Assembly: GCF_900172215.1 (NCBI RefSeq)
Contig: NZ_FWFP01000004.1
Span: 1-64,000, forward strand
Source of the DNA: Ruegeria meonggei
GTDB lineage: Bacteria > Pseudomonadota > Alphaproteobacteria > Rhodobacterales > Rhodobacteraceae
Reading direction: 5' to 3'
Length of the DNA stretch: 64,000 nt
The position numbers and the translations under genes are program-made. Below the pieces are notes generated by a model that worked only from the letters and a program-made list of their open reading frames with translations, was not told the origin of the DNA and made no database searches. Shown here piece by piece: positions 25,801-35,258 of this stretch (the stretch's first letter is position 1; each line of letters starts with the position of its first letter).

Positions 25801-27309
25801 TCAAAGGTCGCTTGAACTGCGCAGATAGCTGCCGATCACTGCCCGGCAGCCCCTGTCCCAAATTGCGGGCAGCCAATGAGAAAACTCCTGTGCAAACAGG
25901 CGGTTTTGCCCCAATTCGCCATAGAGGCCGGTTTGATCGATCCAGGCTTGAGGGTTTTCCTTGGCGACAAGGGCGGTTTTATGCAGCGCGCTCCAAATCG
26001 GGTCGTTGGGCGCGATTTCTGTGCCGTCTTCGCGAGTTCCCGCACACATCCGGGCCCAGAGGGCTGCGGCCAGTGCCAGTCCAGCGATAGGCGATCCGGT
26101 TACCAAGGCCTCACGTAGTGAGGGCAGCAAGAAGCCGGGATGCCTGGACGACCCGTCAAACGCAACGCGGCGCGTGGTGTCATGAATGGCTGCATTGGAA
26201 AACCGGCGCGCGACCAGGTCCAGGTATTGCGCAGGCGATGTGCCGGGCACGGGCGCGACCTGGGGCAGAATTTCGTCGCGTTGCACTTTCACGAAGAAGT
26301 CAGAGATTTGTGGGTCTTGCATGCAGTCCGAAATTGTCGGGACGTTCAGGATTTCCCCGACATTCGCAAGCAACTGGTGGCCACCATTCAGGATGCGCAG
26401 TTTCATCGCTTCATAGATGTGGACATTGTTTGTCATAGTGACGCCGACCTGTTCCCAAGACGGTCGGCCCGCGCAGAAATCGTCTTCGATCACCCATTGA
26501 CGGAAGTTCTCATGTGTGACCGGGGCGTGATCCTCAATGCCCAGAGCCAGACACTGAGACAACACCTGATCGGTGGTCGCAGGAACGATGCAATCCACCA
26601 TAGAGTTGGGGAACGCCCCGTTGTGATTGATCCATTCAGCGAGGTCAGGATCGGACAGCCGCGCAAGGCCGACAACACAGTTGCGCAGGATTGTTCCATT
26701 GCCCTGAAGGTTATCGCAGCTTAGCGCGGTAAACGGATTTATCCCAGCATCGCGGCGTTGGCGCAGGGCGGCAACGATGGCCCCAAACGCGGTGCGAGGG
26801 TGATGCGGATGTTCTGCGTCGTGGCGAATGTCGTCATGGGTGGCGTCAAACGCACCTGTGTTGGCATCTAGGTAATACCCCCCCTCGGTCACGGTCAGCG
26901 AGACGATCCTGATCGCAGGGTCCGACATCTGCCGGATCAAGGGTGCATTTTCAGTCTCGATTGGCAGATAGCTAATCATCGGCCCGATGACCTCGGCCGA
27001 CATACCCGAAGGGTCAAGCTCGATCAGGGTCGTCAGACAGTCCTGCGCGATCAGCTTTTCGCGCATGCTGGCGTCATAGCCGCGTATGCCAGCCCCGATG
27101 ATGGCCCAGTCCTGCGCCAGACCCTGCTGCATGAGTTGGTGGATGTACCACGCCTGATGGGCACGGTGGAAATTGCCCAAACCAATATGAACAATACCGG
27201 GGGTCAGCTCATCGGTTTCGTAGTTGGGTGTTTTGACCGTCAGGGGAAGGTCATCCAGCCCGCTGCGTTTCAGTTTTGTTGGGGTATGTGCATGCGCCAG
27301 AGGGTCCAT
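25801..27309 (-). CDS. mtlK: Mannitol 2-dehydrogenase
   Basis: A 502-residue long-chain polyol dehydrogenase. The N-terminal NAD site reads IVHIGLGNFHRAHQAWY and the catalytic lysine lies in KLRILNGGHQLLANVG; the C-terminal mannitol dehydrogenase domain follows. It oxidises D-mannitol (and often D-arabinitol or sorbitol) to the ketose. The start overlaps the smoS stop as TGATG. Gene order after smoEFGK and smoS matches the Rhodobacter sphaeroides polyol operon; a xylulokinase gene that may follow there is absent here, so fructose would need a kinase encoded elsewhere. Confidence 0.93.
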   Translation of the reverse strand: MDPLAHAHTPTKLKRSGLDDLPLTVKTPNYETDELTPGIVHIGLGNFHRAHQAWYIHQLMQQGLAQDWAIIGAGIRGYDASMREKLIAQDCLTTLIELDPSGMSAEVIGPMISYLPIETENAPLIRQMSDPAIRIVSLTVTEGGYYLDANTGAFDATHDDIRHDAEHPHHPRTAFGAIVAALRQRRDAGINPFTALSCDNLQGNGTILRNCVVGLARLSDPDLAEWINHNGAFPNSMVDCIVPATTDQVLSQCLALGIEDHAPVTHENFRQWVIEDDFCAGRPSWEQVGVTMTNNVHIYEAMKLRILNGGHQLLANVGEILNVPTISDCMQDPQISDFFVKVQRDEILPQVAPVPGTSPAQYLDLVARRFSNAAIHDTTRRVAFDGSSRHPGFLLPSLREALVTGSPIAGLALAAALWARMCAGTREDGTEIAPNDPIWSALHKTALVAKENPQAWIDQTGLYGELGQNRLFAQEFSHWLPAIWDRGCRAVIGSYLRSSSDL

Positions 27310-28082
27310 CAGCTCATCCAGTTTCCGCCGTCTACATTGTAGGTCTGGGCCACGATGTACCGGGCCTCGTCCGAGGCTAGAAATACGGCCATTCCGGTCA
27401 GGTCTTCGGCTTGACCCATCCTCCCAAAAGGCACCGAGGCCGCAACTTCGCGCTTTTTTTGGCCCGGTGCCTTGCTTTCGTGTTTGGCGAAAAACGCATC
27501 GACCCCATCCCAGTGTTCGCCATCCACAACGCCCGGGGCGATGGCGTTCACGTTGATCCCGTGTTCGATCAGGTTCAGCCCCGCGGATTGCGTCAGAGAA
27601 ATGATCGCGGCCTTGCTGGCGCAGTAGACGGCGACCAATGGCTCGCCGCGCCGCCCGGCCTGAGACGCCATATTGATGATGTGGCCCCGGACCTTGTTGT
27701 CGATCATATGTCGCGCAACAGCTTGCAGGGTGAACAGGGTTCCGGCGACGTTGATGTCGAACACGCGTTGATATTCGCCGCGGTCAATCTCGACAATCGG
27801 AGCGGCTGTGAAGATCGCAGCGTTGTTGATCAGAATGTCGATAGGGCCGAACTGATCGGCAGTGCGCGCAATCGCGACATCAATGCTGTTCTGGTCGGTT
27901 ACATCCATTTCAACGGCAAGCGCAGCTGCGCCGATTTCTTCGGCGGCTGCGCGGGCGCGGTTGATATCGATGTCCGCAATGGTAACACGTGCGCCTTCGG
28001 CCACATAGGCTTTGGCAAAGGCCAGCCCGATGCCGCGCGCGGCCCCTGTAATCAGAGCGGTTTTGCCGGCCAGCCGCGTCAT
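27309..28082 (-). CDS. smoS: Sorbitol (glucitol) dehydrogenase, short-chain type
   Basis: A 257-residue SDR enzyme. The TGxxxGIG motif appears as [11 protein letters not shown], with NNAA in the fourth strand region and the catalytic pair in YCASKAAII. The C-terminus [10 protein letters not shown] is usual for the family. It oxidises sorbitol to fructose and galactitol to tagatose in the Rhodobacter homologue. It is coupled to smoK upstream (ATGA overlap) and mtlK downstream (TGATG). Confidence 0.92.
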   Translation of the reverse strand: MTRLAGKTALITGAARGIGLAFAKAYVAEGARVTIADIDINRARAAAEEIGAAALAVEMDVTDQNSIDVAIARTADQFGPIDILINNAAIFTAAPIVEIDRGEYQRVFDINVAGTLFTLQAVARHMIDNKVRGHIINMASQAGRRGEPLVAVYCASKAAIISLTQSAGLNLIEHGINVNAIAPGVVDGEHWDGVDAFFAKHESKAPGQKKREVAASVPFGRMGQAEDLTGMAVFLASDEARYIVAQTYNVDGGNWMS

Positions 28083-29083
28083 CCGATCCGCAACCCCTGT
28101 GCGTCGAAGCGATGAATGACATCTGAACGCGGGGTCAGGTGAATTCGGTCGCCGTGGCGGAAGTCGACTTCACCGTCGGCCCGAACAGTCAGCGTTTCCG
28201 CCAGTCCGGTCTCGTGGACATGAAAGAAGGTATCAGACCCCAAGTGCTCTGAGACGCTGACAATCCCCGACCATGTGCCCTCGGTGTTGGAAACAGCGAT
28301 GTGCTCGGGCCGGATGCCAATGGTATGAGCGTTGTGTTTTGCGGCCTCTTCGCCTTCGAAAAAGTTCATTTTTGGCGATCCGATGAAGCCTGCCACAAAC
28401 AGATTGCGGGGCGTGCGGTAAAGCTCCAGCGGGCTTCCGACCTGCTCGATGACACCGGCCTGAAGCACGACGATCTTGTCGGCCATTGTCATCGCCTCGA
28501 CCTGATCGTGGGTCACGTAAATCATCGTTGTCTCAAGACGTTCGTGCAGTTCGCTGATTTCCAAGCGCATACCGACGCGCAGGGCGGCGTCGAGGTTGGA
28601 CAGCGGCTCGTCAAACAGGAACGCTGCCGGTTCACGCACAATCGCGCGTCCGATGGCAACCCTTTGGCGCTGACCGCCCGACAATTGGCCGGGACGGCGA
28701 TCCAGATAGTCGGCCAGGTTCAGGACGCTGGCAGCACCCTCAACCCGGCGGTCAATCTCTGCCTGATCCAGTTTTGCCATGCGCAGCGGGAACGCGATGT
28801 TTTTGCGCACTGTCATGTGCGGATAGAGCGCATAGGACTGGAAAACCATCGCCAGACCGCGTTTCGCGGGCGGCACATCAGTGGCGTCGGACCCGTCGAT
28901 GTCAATCGTGCCAGAGGTCATGTCCTCCAACCCTGCAATCAGGCGCAATAAAGTGGACTTACCGCAACCCGAGGGGCCGACAAAGACAGTGAATTCGCCG
29001 TCTTCGATGGTCAGGTCCAGCGGAGGGATGACCTGCACGTCACCGAAGCTTTTGGTCACGGACTTGAGTTGAATGCGTCCCAT
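28079..29083 (-). CDS. smoK: Polyol ABC transporter ATP-binding protein
   Basis: A 334-residue MalK/UgpC-type ATPase. Walker A is GPSGCGKST, the signature [13 protein letters not shown], Walker [12 protein letters not shown] and the switch histidine lies in YVTHDQVEA. The C-terminal TOBE/OB region (about 235-334) includes [10 protein letters not shown]. It energises uptake of sorbitol and mannitol with SmoEFG. Twelve bases separate it from smoG. Confidence 0.93.
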   Translation of the reverse strand: MGRIQLKSVTKSFGDVQVIPPLDLTIEDGEFTVFVGPSGCGKSTLLRLIAGLEDMTSGTIDIDGSDATDVPPAKRGLAMVFQSYALYPHMTVRKNIAFPLRMAKLDQAEIDRRVEGAASVLNLADYLDRRPGQLSGGQRQRVAIGRAIVREPAAFLFDEPLSNLDAALRVGMRLEISELHERLETTMIYVTHDQVEAMTMADKIVVLQAGVIEQVGSPLELYRTPRNLFVAGFIGSPKMNFFEGEEAAKHNAHTIGIRPEHIAVSNTEGTWSGIVSVSEHLGSDTFFHVHETGLAETLTVRADGEVDFRHGDRIHLTPRSDVIHRFDAQGLRIG

Positions 29084-29095
29084 GAGGAGTGCTCC

Positions 29096-29926
29096 TTATT
29101 TCACAGCGCCGAAGGTCAGGCCGCGGACAAGTTGTTTCTGGCTAAACCAGCCAAGGATCAGGATTGGTGCAATCGCCATCGTCGAAGCCGCGCTGAGCTT
29201 GGCAAAGAACAGACCTTCCGGGCTGGAATAGCTGGCGATAAAGGCGGTCAACGGTGCTGCGTCGACTGCGGTTAGGTTGAGGGTCCAGAACGCTTCGTTC
29301 CAGGCCAGGATGAAGTTGAGCAGTACCGTTGAGGCGATGCCGGGTATGGCCATGGGTGTCAGGACATAGAGGATTTCCTCTTTCAAGGTTGCCCCATCCA
29401 TTCGCGCAGCTTCCAGAATCTCACCGGGAATTTCGCGAAAGTATGTGTACAGCATCCAGACGATGATCGGCAGGTTGATCAGCATCAGCACCACGACCAA
29501 CCCTCCGCGGCTGTCCAGCAGTCCCAGTTGAATGAACAGCAGGTAAATCGGGTAGAGCACGCCAACCGCTGGCAGCATCTTGGTGGACAGCATCCACAGC
29601 AGAATGTCCTTGGTGCGCTTTGAGGGCACAAATGCCATCGCCCAGGCTGCCGGAACAGCGACGATCACACCAAGAATGGTCGAGCCCCCCGCGATGATCA
29701 CCGAGTTCCAAAGAAACCGCATGTAATCTGAGCGTTCCTGCACGATGGCATAGTTTTCTAGCGTCCAGTCAAAGTTCAGGAAGATAGGTGGGCTGGCAAT
29801 CGCCTGCGCCTCGGTTTTGAAGCTGGTCAGGATCGTCCACAGGATCGGGAAAAAGATCAGCAGACCAACGGCCCAAGCAAAGGCGGTGTTCAGGGTCTTG
29901 CGACGGGTCGTGACGGTGCGGGCCAT
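29096..29926 (-). CDS. smoG: Polyol ABC transporter permease (MalG type)
   Basis: A 276-residue inner-membrane permease with six expected helices. The EAA loop is visible as EILEAARMDGATLKEEILYVLTP read in part, followed by IPGIASTVLLNFILAWNEAF, typical of MalG-like carbohydrate permeases. It pairs with SmoF to form the membrane channel. It lies 12 bases after smoF. Confidence 0.92.
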   Translation of the reverse strand: MARTVTTRRKTLNTAFAWAVGLLIFFPILWTILTSFKTEAQAIASPPIFLNFDWTLENYAIVQERSDYMRFLWNSVIIAGGSTILGVIVAVPAAWAMAFVPSKRTKDILLWMLSTKMLPAVGVLYPIYLLFIQLGLLDSRGGLVVVLMLINLPIIVWMLYTYFREIPGEILEAARMDGATLKEEILYVLTPMAIPGIASTVLLNFILAWNEAFWTLNLTAVDAAPLTAFIASYSSPEGLFFAKLSAASTMAIAPILILGWFSQKQLVRGLTFGAVK

Positions 29927-29938
29927 GTCGTTATCTCC

Positions 29939-30805
29939 TCACGCGTCCAGGTTTTTGCCGACGATGCGCATCAGGAAGATGGCAACGATATTGGCAAGGA
30001 TGATGGCGTAGACACCGCCTGCAGACCCCAAACCGACATTCTGACTTTCCAGAACGCGCTGGAAGATCAGGTAAGTCAGGGTGCGGGTGCCAAAGGCGCC
30101 ACCTGTGGTTACGAAAATCTCGGCGAAGATCGACAGCAGAAAGATCGTCTGGATCAGGATCACGATTGTGATCGCCCGGCCGAGATGCGGCAGAATGATG
30201 TGATAAAAGCGTTTCAGTGGCGGTGCGCCGTCCATTTCAGCGGCCTCCAGCTGTTCGCTGTCCAGCGACTGAATCGCGGTCAGCAGGATCAGTGTCGCGA
30301 AGGGCAGCCATTGCCACGAAACGATCATCACGATCGAGGTCATCGATGCCTCGGACAGCCATGAGATCGGCTCAGCCCCGAAAAAGCGCCACAGATGGGC
30401 CAGTAACCCGTTCACAGGATCCATAAACATGTTCTTCCAGACCAGTGCTGACACGGTTGGCATCACAAAGAACGGCGCGATCACAAGGATGCGGACAACG
30501 CCCTGTCCCCACATTGGTTGATCCAGCAGCATTGCCAGCAGGATGCCCAGAACAACCGTGATCGCAAGCACACCGCCAACGATCACCAGCGTGGCCTGAA
30601 CCGCAGGCCAGAAGGTACTGGAGGATACAAACCGGACGTAGTTGTCGAAACCGACCCAGCCCAGATCACCGCCGCGCAGGGGCAGGTATTTCTTGAAGGA
30701 AAAATACAGTGTCATTGTCAGCGGCACGAGCATCCAACCCAGAAGCAGGATCACTGCGGGTGCCATCATAAAGCGTGCTACGGATCGGGAATGCTGAGTA
30801 GCCAT
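29939..30805 (-). CDS. smoF: Polyol ABC transporter permease (MalF type)
   Basis: A 288-residue permease with about six membrane helices. Its EAA loop reads QLEAAEMDGAPPLKRFYHII. The first helix (residues 13-33) is preceded by a positively charged N-terminus. It is separated from smoE by 106 bases that contain a stem-loop, consistent with lower expression than the binding protein. Confidence 0.92.
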   Translation of the reverse strand: MATQHSRSVARFMMAPAVILLLGWMLVPLTMTLYFSFKKYLPLRGGDLGWVGFDNYVRFVSSSTFWPAVQATLVIVGGVLAITVVLGILLAMLLDQPMWGQGVVRILVIAPFFVMPTVSALVWKNMFMDPVNGLLAHLWRFFGAEPISWLSEASMTSIVMIVSWQWLPFATLILLTAIQSLDSEQLEAAEMDGAPPLKRFYHIILPHLGRAITIVILIQTIFLLSIFAEIFVTTGGAFGTRTLTYLIFQRVLESQNVGLGSAGGVYAIILANIVAIFLMRIVGKNLDA

Positions 30806-30876
30806 GACGCAAGACCTCTCTGTTCAGGCTCAACCAGCCTGCGAGAAAAAATCAAATTTTGGAAGTCGGGAGCGGG

Positions 30877-30892
30877 GGGCAGGAGCCTGCCC
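30877..30892 (-). terminator. Stem-loop between smoE and smoF
   Basis: GGGCAG-GAGC-CTGCCC lies a short way after the smoE stop. It probably stabilises the smoE message or partly stops transcription so that binding protein exceeds permease. Confidence 0.5.
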
Positions 30893-30911
30893 GCCCGCTT
30901 GGGAGAATGCC

Positions 30912-32216
30912 TCAGTAGCCTGCGGCTTCCATCTCTTCTGCGGTGAAGGCCTGCGCTTTTGCCAGCGCCTCATCCACCGATTGCTGCCCGGCGTAGACCG
31001 CCGAGAATTCCTGGCTTACCTGTGTGGCGATGCCTGCAAATTCCGGGATCGCTGCGAACTGGATGCCGACATATGGCACCGGCTTTACAGTTGGATTATT
31101 CGGATCAGCCGACAGGATCGATTCCAGTGTTTTCTTGGCAAATGGAACGGCCTGATAGTCTGGGTTCTCATACAGCGAGGTGCGCGCACCCGGCGGTACG
31201 TTGGCCCAGCCTTCGTTTTCAGCCACCAGCTCGATGTAATCCTTGGACGTTGCCCATTCGATGAACTGTTTGGCTGCATCCGCTTGCTCGGTGCCCTCTG
31301 GAATGGCCAGAGCCCAGGCCCAGAGCCAGTTGGAGCGCTTGTCGACACCTTCTGCGTTAGGAGCCAATGCAAATCCAACCTTGTCGGCAACGGTCGAGTC
31401 GTCAGGATTGGTCACAAACGAGGCCGCAACAGTGGCATCGATCCACATGCCGCATTTGCCTTGCTGGAACAGTGACAGGTTTTCGTTGAACCCATTGGTA
31501 GCATATCCGGCTGGACCGGATTCATTCATCATGTCAACGAAGAAGGTCAGCGCATCTTTCCATTCCGGCTGATCAAACTGGGGTTTCCAGTCTTCATCAA
31601 ACCAGCGCGCGCCGAATGAGTTGGCGGTTACAGTGATGAACGCGCCGCCTTCACCCCAACCGGCCTTGCCGCGCAGGCAGATTCCGTTGATCTCGTTATC
31701 GCGATCCGTCATGGCTGCCGCAGCTTCGCGGATGAACTGCCAGGTCGGTGCCTCGGGCATCTCCAGACCGGCCTTCTCCATCAGGTCGGTCCGATACATC
31801 ACCATCGAACTTTCGCCATAGAACGGTGCTGCATAAAGCGTGCCATCATTGCTAAGGCCGTTGCGCATCGCCGGTAGGATGTCATCGACATCGTATTCAG
31901 CAGACAGCCCGTCCAGCGGCACCAGCCAGTCATTTGCGCCCCAGATCGGCGTTTCGTACATGCCGATGGTCATGATGTCGAACTGGCCACCTTTGGTGGT
32001 GATGTCGGTGGTCACGCGCTGACGCAGCACGTTTTCTTCCAGCGTCACCCATTCAACGTCGATGCCGGTCGCTTCGGTGAAATTGTCGGTATAGCCCTGC
32101 ATCCGGATCATGTCGCCGTTGTTTACGGTGGCGATCGTGATGGTTTGCGCATGAGCCGCTGCCGTTGCAACGAATGTCAATGCAGTCGCCGCACGAAGTG
32201 CGTTCTTGAGATACAT
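30912..32216 (-). CDS. smoE: Sorbitol/mannitol-binding periplasmic protein
   Basis: A 434-residue extracellular solute-binding protein of family 1. It has a clear Sec signal peptide (LRAATALTFVATAAAHAQ, cleavage near residue 24). The mature part begins TITIATVNNGDMIRMQGYTDNF, as in remembered SmoE-like proteins. It delivers polyols to SmoFGK. AGGGAGG precedes the ATG. Expression is probably controlled by the LacI-family gene upstream through the palindrome at 32285. Confidence 0.92.
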   Translation of the reverse strand: MYLKNALRAATALTFVATAAAHAQTITIATVNNGDMIRMQGYTDNFTEATGIDVEWVTLEENVLRQRVTTDITTKGGQFDIMTIGMYETPIWGANDWLVPLDGLSAEYDVDDILPAMRNGLSNDGTLYAAPFYGESSMVMYRTDLMEKAGLEMPEAPTWQFIREAAAAMTDRDNEINGICLRGKAGWGEGGAFITVTANSFGARWFDEDWKPQFDQPEWKDALTFFVDMMNESGPAGYATNGFNENLSLFQQGKCGMWIDATVAASFVTNPDDSTVADKVGFALAPNAEGVDKRSNWLWAWALAIPEGTEQADAAKQFIEWATSKDYIELVAENEGWANVPPGARTSLYENPDYQAVPFAKKTLESILSADPNNPTVKPVPYVGIQFAAIPEFAGIATQVSQEFSAVYAGQQSVDEALAKAQAFTAEEMEAAGY

Positions 32217-32274
32217 CCCTGTCCTCCCTGAGCTTGGATGTCGTGCAGGAAGCGTAGTTCAGAAATTGTCGCGG

Positions 32275-32304
32275 CGTCAATAAAAACTTTACGCGCGTTA
32301 AGTT
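32275..32304 (-). promoter_or_regulatory. LacI-type operator and smoE promoter
   Basis: AACTTTACGCGCGTTAAGTT (32285-32304) is a 20-base near-perfect palindrome with core ACGCGCGT and only one mismatched pair, the classic form of a LacI-family operator (central CG). A minus-strand TTGACG (32280-32275), a possible -35, lies directly downstream. The site is between the regulator gene and smoE. Confidence 0.7.
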
Positions 32305-32310
32305 TTGATG

Positions 32311-33336
32311 TCAGGCAGACTCGCGCAGTACCAGCCTGGCAGGGAACAGGGTTTCCGCGCGGTTAGAAAATTTCCCACCACTTTCAATAAGTTCGAACAA
32401 GGTTTCGACGCTGCGACCGGCCACGTTGTCATAATCATGCGCGGCCGTTGTCAGGGACGGGCAGGTGAATCGGGCAAAGGGGTGGCCGTCGTTTGACGCC
32501 ACCCGCAGCGCGCAATCGGCTGTTCGGCCGACGCGAATCCCTTGCTCGTAACAGGCGGACAGAAAGCCAATCGCCAGACGGTCATTGCTGCACAGAACCG
32601 AGTTCGTCTTCAACTCTTGACGCTCCAGAACCCTGGCCGCGCCTTGGCGACCAATCTCTTCAAAGGCCCAGCCTTCGCCGTCGATCTTGATGACATGCGG
32701 TTCAAACCCGTGCCGCTCCATAACCTCGATATAGGCCTTGCGCCGCTTGTTGGCGTTTGGATTGGCGGGTGTGCGCATTTCAAAGAATGATGGCGGCTCG
32801 CCGGTGCGGGTCATGTATTCGACGGTCTGGGATACAAAGCTGAAATTGTCTGAACCGACAAAAGCAGCGCCCAGCCCTTCGAGGTTGCTGTCAAACAGGA
32901 TGGTCGGCACGTTTTCGCAAAATTTCTCGATCTGCGATCGATCCGAGGCCCGACCCAGTGGGGCCAGCAAGACACCGGCAGGTTTCAGCGACCGCAGGCT
33001 GTCGAGGATCTCATTCTCCAGTTTCTGCTCGCCATGTGAACTGAACAGTGACGGTCGGTAGCCCGCTGCGATACAGCTTTGTTCCAGGTATCGGGCAATT
33101 TCGACAAAGAACGGATCGGCCAGGTAGGGCACCACGATGCCGATATTCTTGGTCAGCTTCCGGTTCTGGTTTACCGCGAAGATGTTTGGGCGATAGTCGA
33201 ACCGCTCCAGAGCCTCCTCGATCCGCGCCCGTGTAGTGGCCCGCACGCTGTCAGGATCGTGAAAGTACTTGGACACTGTGGGTCTGGAGATACCGCTGAC
33301 GGCGGCAAACTCCTCCATATTCTTTATTTTGGTCAT
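32311..33336 (-). CDS. LacI-family regulator of the polyol operon
   Basis: A 341-residue repressor. The N-terminal HTH reads MEEFAAVSGISRPTVSKYFHDPDSVRATTRARI and the hinge helix lies in YRPNIFAVNQNRK; a periplasmic-binding-protein-like effector domain follows (KNIGIVVPYLADPFF onward). The start ATG 33336 is preferred over a GTG two codons earlier. The gene precedes smoE on the same strand with 94 bases between, which contain a LacI-type operator. Polyol as inducer is inference. Long runs of LacI hallmarks make the family secure. Confidence 0.88.
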   Translation of the reverse strand: MTKIKNMEEFAAVSGISRPTVSKYFHDPDSVRATTRARIEEALERFDYRPNIFAVNQNRKLTKNIGIVVPYLADPFFVEIARYLEQSCIAAGYRPSLFSSHGEQKLENEILDSLRSLKPAGVLLAPLGRASDRSQIEKFCENVPTILFDSNLEGLGAAFVGSDNFSFVSQTVEYMTRTGEPPSFFEMRTPANPNANKRRKAYIEVMERHGFEPHVIKIDGEGWAFEEIGRQGAARVLERQELKTNSVLCSNDRLAIGFLSACYEQGIRVGRTADCALRVASNDGHPFARFTCPSLTTAAHDYDNVAGRSVETLFELIESGGKFSNRAETLFPARLVLRESA

Positions 33337-33537
33337 GCTCACCAGCCTGCGGATGGACGCCGCCTAAATCTTGTCGCAACTTTACATATTCTTTGCGCGC
33401 GCCAAAAAATCAATAGGCTGGGTTCGACAAGCGGCCATCTGCCCGAGCTTGAACGTGGAAGGGACGCATACCTTTGCGCAAGTTCTGGCCCAGGTCGTTC
33501 GAATGGGCGATTTTCCCGATCAGAGGTCCGCCGCGCC

Positions 33538-33595
33538 AAAAATACAGTGTCTAACTGGTAAAGACACTCTGATCATAGCGGTTAAATGCACCGCT
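33538..33595 (-). terminator. Tandem hairpins with T-run after the LysR gene
   Basis: Reading on the minus strand, AGCGGT/ACCGCT (33577-33595) is followed by AGTGTCT-TTACCAGTT-AGACACT (33546-33568) and then GTATTTTT. The second is a standard intrinsic terminator for the gene that stops at 33619 and insulates the lacI-type gene. Confidence 0.75.
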
Positions 33596-33618
33596 GATAT
33601 CCGGGTTTAGACGCTTTG

Positions 33619-34518
33619 TTATGTAGATGTTGGCGATCTCAGCTTTTCGACCAGGAAATCCAGAAATACGCGCACCTTGGACAGGACATACTGCCGAGAC
33701 GGATAGACAGCATACAGCGACGTTTCGTTTGGGGACCAATCTGTCAGCGCTGTGCACAATCGGCCAGACGCCAAATCTTCCGCGACATACATACGGGGAA
33801 TAAGGCTGAGGCCAAACCCTGCGCGCAATGCATCACGGACAGCCAGGCTGGATGAGACTTTGTAACGGCCCCGAACCGGTACTTTTCTGATCCGCCCAGC
33901 TTTGTGGAACGTCCATTCCGTGGCATGGTCGGACAGGCTGAATTGAATGCAATTGTGTTGCACCAAATCTTCTGGTCGTGTTGGCAGCCCATGCATTTCG
34001 AAATACGAAGATGCGGCGCAGAGTACATGATCCATCCGCATGAGTTTCCGCGCAATTAGCCCGGAATCTTCGAGGTTGTCGCTGCCCCTGAGTGCAATGT
34101 CTACACCTTCCTCCACAAGGTTAACGCGACGATCCTCAAGGCGCAGATCCAGCGACATATCTGGGTAACGGTTCAGGAATTCCGGAATGGCATCGGAAAG
34201 ACCCACAAGCGTCATCGTCATAGGGGCGCTGACACGCAGCAGGCCCGTGGGAGTGTTTTGAATGGCCTGCAGGGCGCTGTCCGCCTCGTGCAGGTCGTCG
34301 AGAATCCGGGTCACACACTCAAAATACTGGGCTCCGGCCTCGGTCAGGCTCATCCGGCGGGTGGTGCGGCTGATCAGACGCGCGGAAAGATGTGCCTCCA
34401 GTTCACTGACATTCTTGCTGACAGCGGCGGGGGACAGGCCAAGGTGTCGAGAAGCCGCAGCGAAACTGCCAAGATCAACCACTGTTCGGAAGACGGTAAG
34501 TGCGGTCATTCGGTCCAT
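33619..34518 (-). CDS. LysR-family regulator (CrgA-like)
   Basis: A 299-residue regulator. The N-terminal HTH reads MDRMTALTVFRTVVDLGSFA and AASRHLGLSPAAVSKNVSEL; the effector domain contains LRVSAPMTMTLVGLSDAIPEFL, typical of the CrgA/DmlR-type LysR branch. It is divergent from a nitroreductase/EamA pair with 115 bases between, and is their likely regulator. Tandem hairpins follow its stop. Confidence 0.87.
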   Translation of the reverse strand: MDRMTALTVFRTVVDLGSFAAASRHLGLSPAAVSKNVSELEAHLSARLISRTTRRMSLTEAGAQYFECVTRILDDLHEADSALQAIQNTPTGLLRVSAPMTMTLVGLSDAIPEFLNRYPDMSLDLRLEDRRVNLVEEGVDIALRGSDNLEDSGLIARKLMRMDHVLCAASSYFEMHGLPTRPEDLVQHNCIQFSLSDHATEWTFHKAGRIRKVPVRGRYKVSSSLAVRDALRAGFGLSLIPRMYVAEDLASGRLCTALTDWSPNETSLYAVYPSRQYVLSKVRVFLDFLVEKLRSPTST

Positions 34519-34633
34519 TATTATTTACTAACGGTAAAGAAAGACTTCAGCAATTAGCAAATTATCTACCGCGGGAAGCTGGCGTATCAAGGGGCAGAAC
34601 TTCAAAAGTTACATCCACGGAAGAGAGCCCGCC

Positions 34634-35248
34634 ATGCATACCGCAAGAACCGCTGACCACCCAATCGAACCGCTTATCCTGTCGCGTTGGTCACCACGTG
34701 CCTATGATGCGTCACAGATGCCGCAAAGCGATCTTTTGACCATTCTCGAAGGTGGGCGTTGGGCCCCGTCGGCTTTTAATATCCAACCTTGGCGTTTTCT
34801 GTATGCGCGCCGTGAAGACAAACATTGGTCGGCTTTCACTTCAATTCTGAACCCCGAAAACCAGGAGTGGGCGCGGCAGGCATCCGCTTTGATCTTTCTG
34901 ATTTCAGACACGGTGATGCCTGCAGATGGCAATCGGCTTGATGCAACGTCGAACTATAATAGTTTTGATGCAGGAGCAGCCTGGATGCAGGTTGCGCTTC
35001 AGGCCACAGCCCTGGGTTACGGCGCCCATGCAATGGCCGGCCTCAACTTTGATCAGGCCTCGAAAGTGCTGAACCTGCCTGACCGGTTCCGACTAGAGGT
35101 GGGGATCACAATCGGGCGCGCAGGTGACACCTCGGGCCTGTCCGACGACCTAAGGGCCCGTGAAGTGCCGAGTGGCCGGATGCCGTTGAAACAGATTTCT
35201 TATTCCGGCCCGTTCCCGGTCCGGTTTCACGACATTGCAGCGGAATAG
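34634..35248 (+). CDS. Nitroreductase family protein
   Basis: A 204-residue FMN-dependent oxidoreductase. LSRWSPRAYDASQMPQSDL and EGGRWAPSAFNIQPWRFLYA form the FMN-binding nitroreductase start (R-S/R-AYD and S-x-x-N-x-Q-PW). It reduces nitro groups or quinones with NAD(P)H. It is the first gene after the divergent LysR gene and is followed 10 bases later by an EamA permease. A reduce-and-export unit is plausible but unproven. Confidence 0.87.
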   Translation: MHTARTADHPIEPLILSRWSPRAYDASQMPQSDLLTILEGGRWAPSAFNIQPWRFLYARREDKHWSAFTSILNPENQEWARQASALIFLISDTVMPADGNRLDATSNYNSFDAGAAWMQVALQATALGYGAHAMAGLNFDQASKVLNLPDRFRLEVGITIGRAGDTSGLSDDLRAREVPSGRMPLKQISYSGPFPVRFHDIAAE

Positions 35249-35258
35249 GAAGGTTTCT

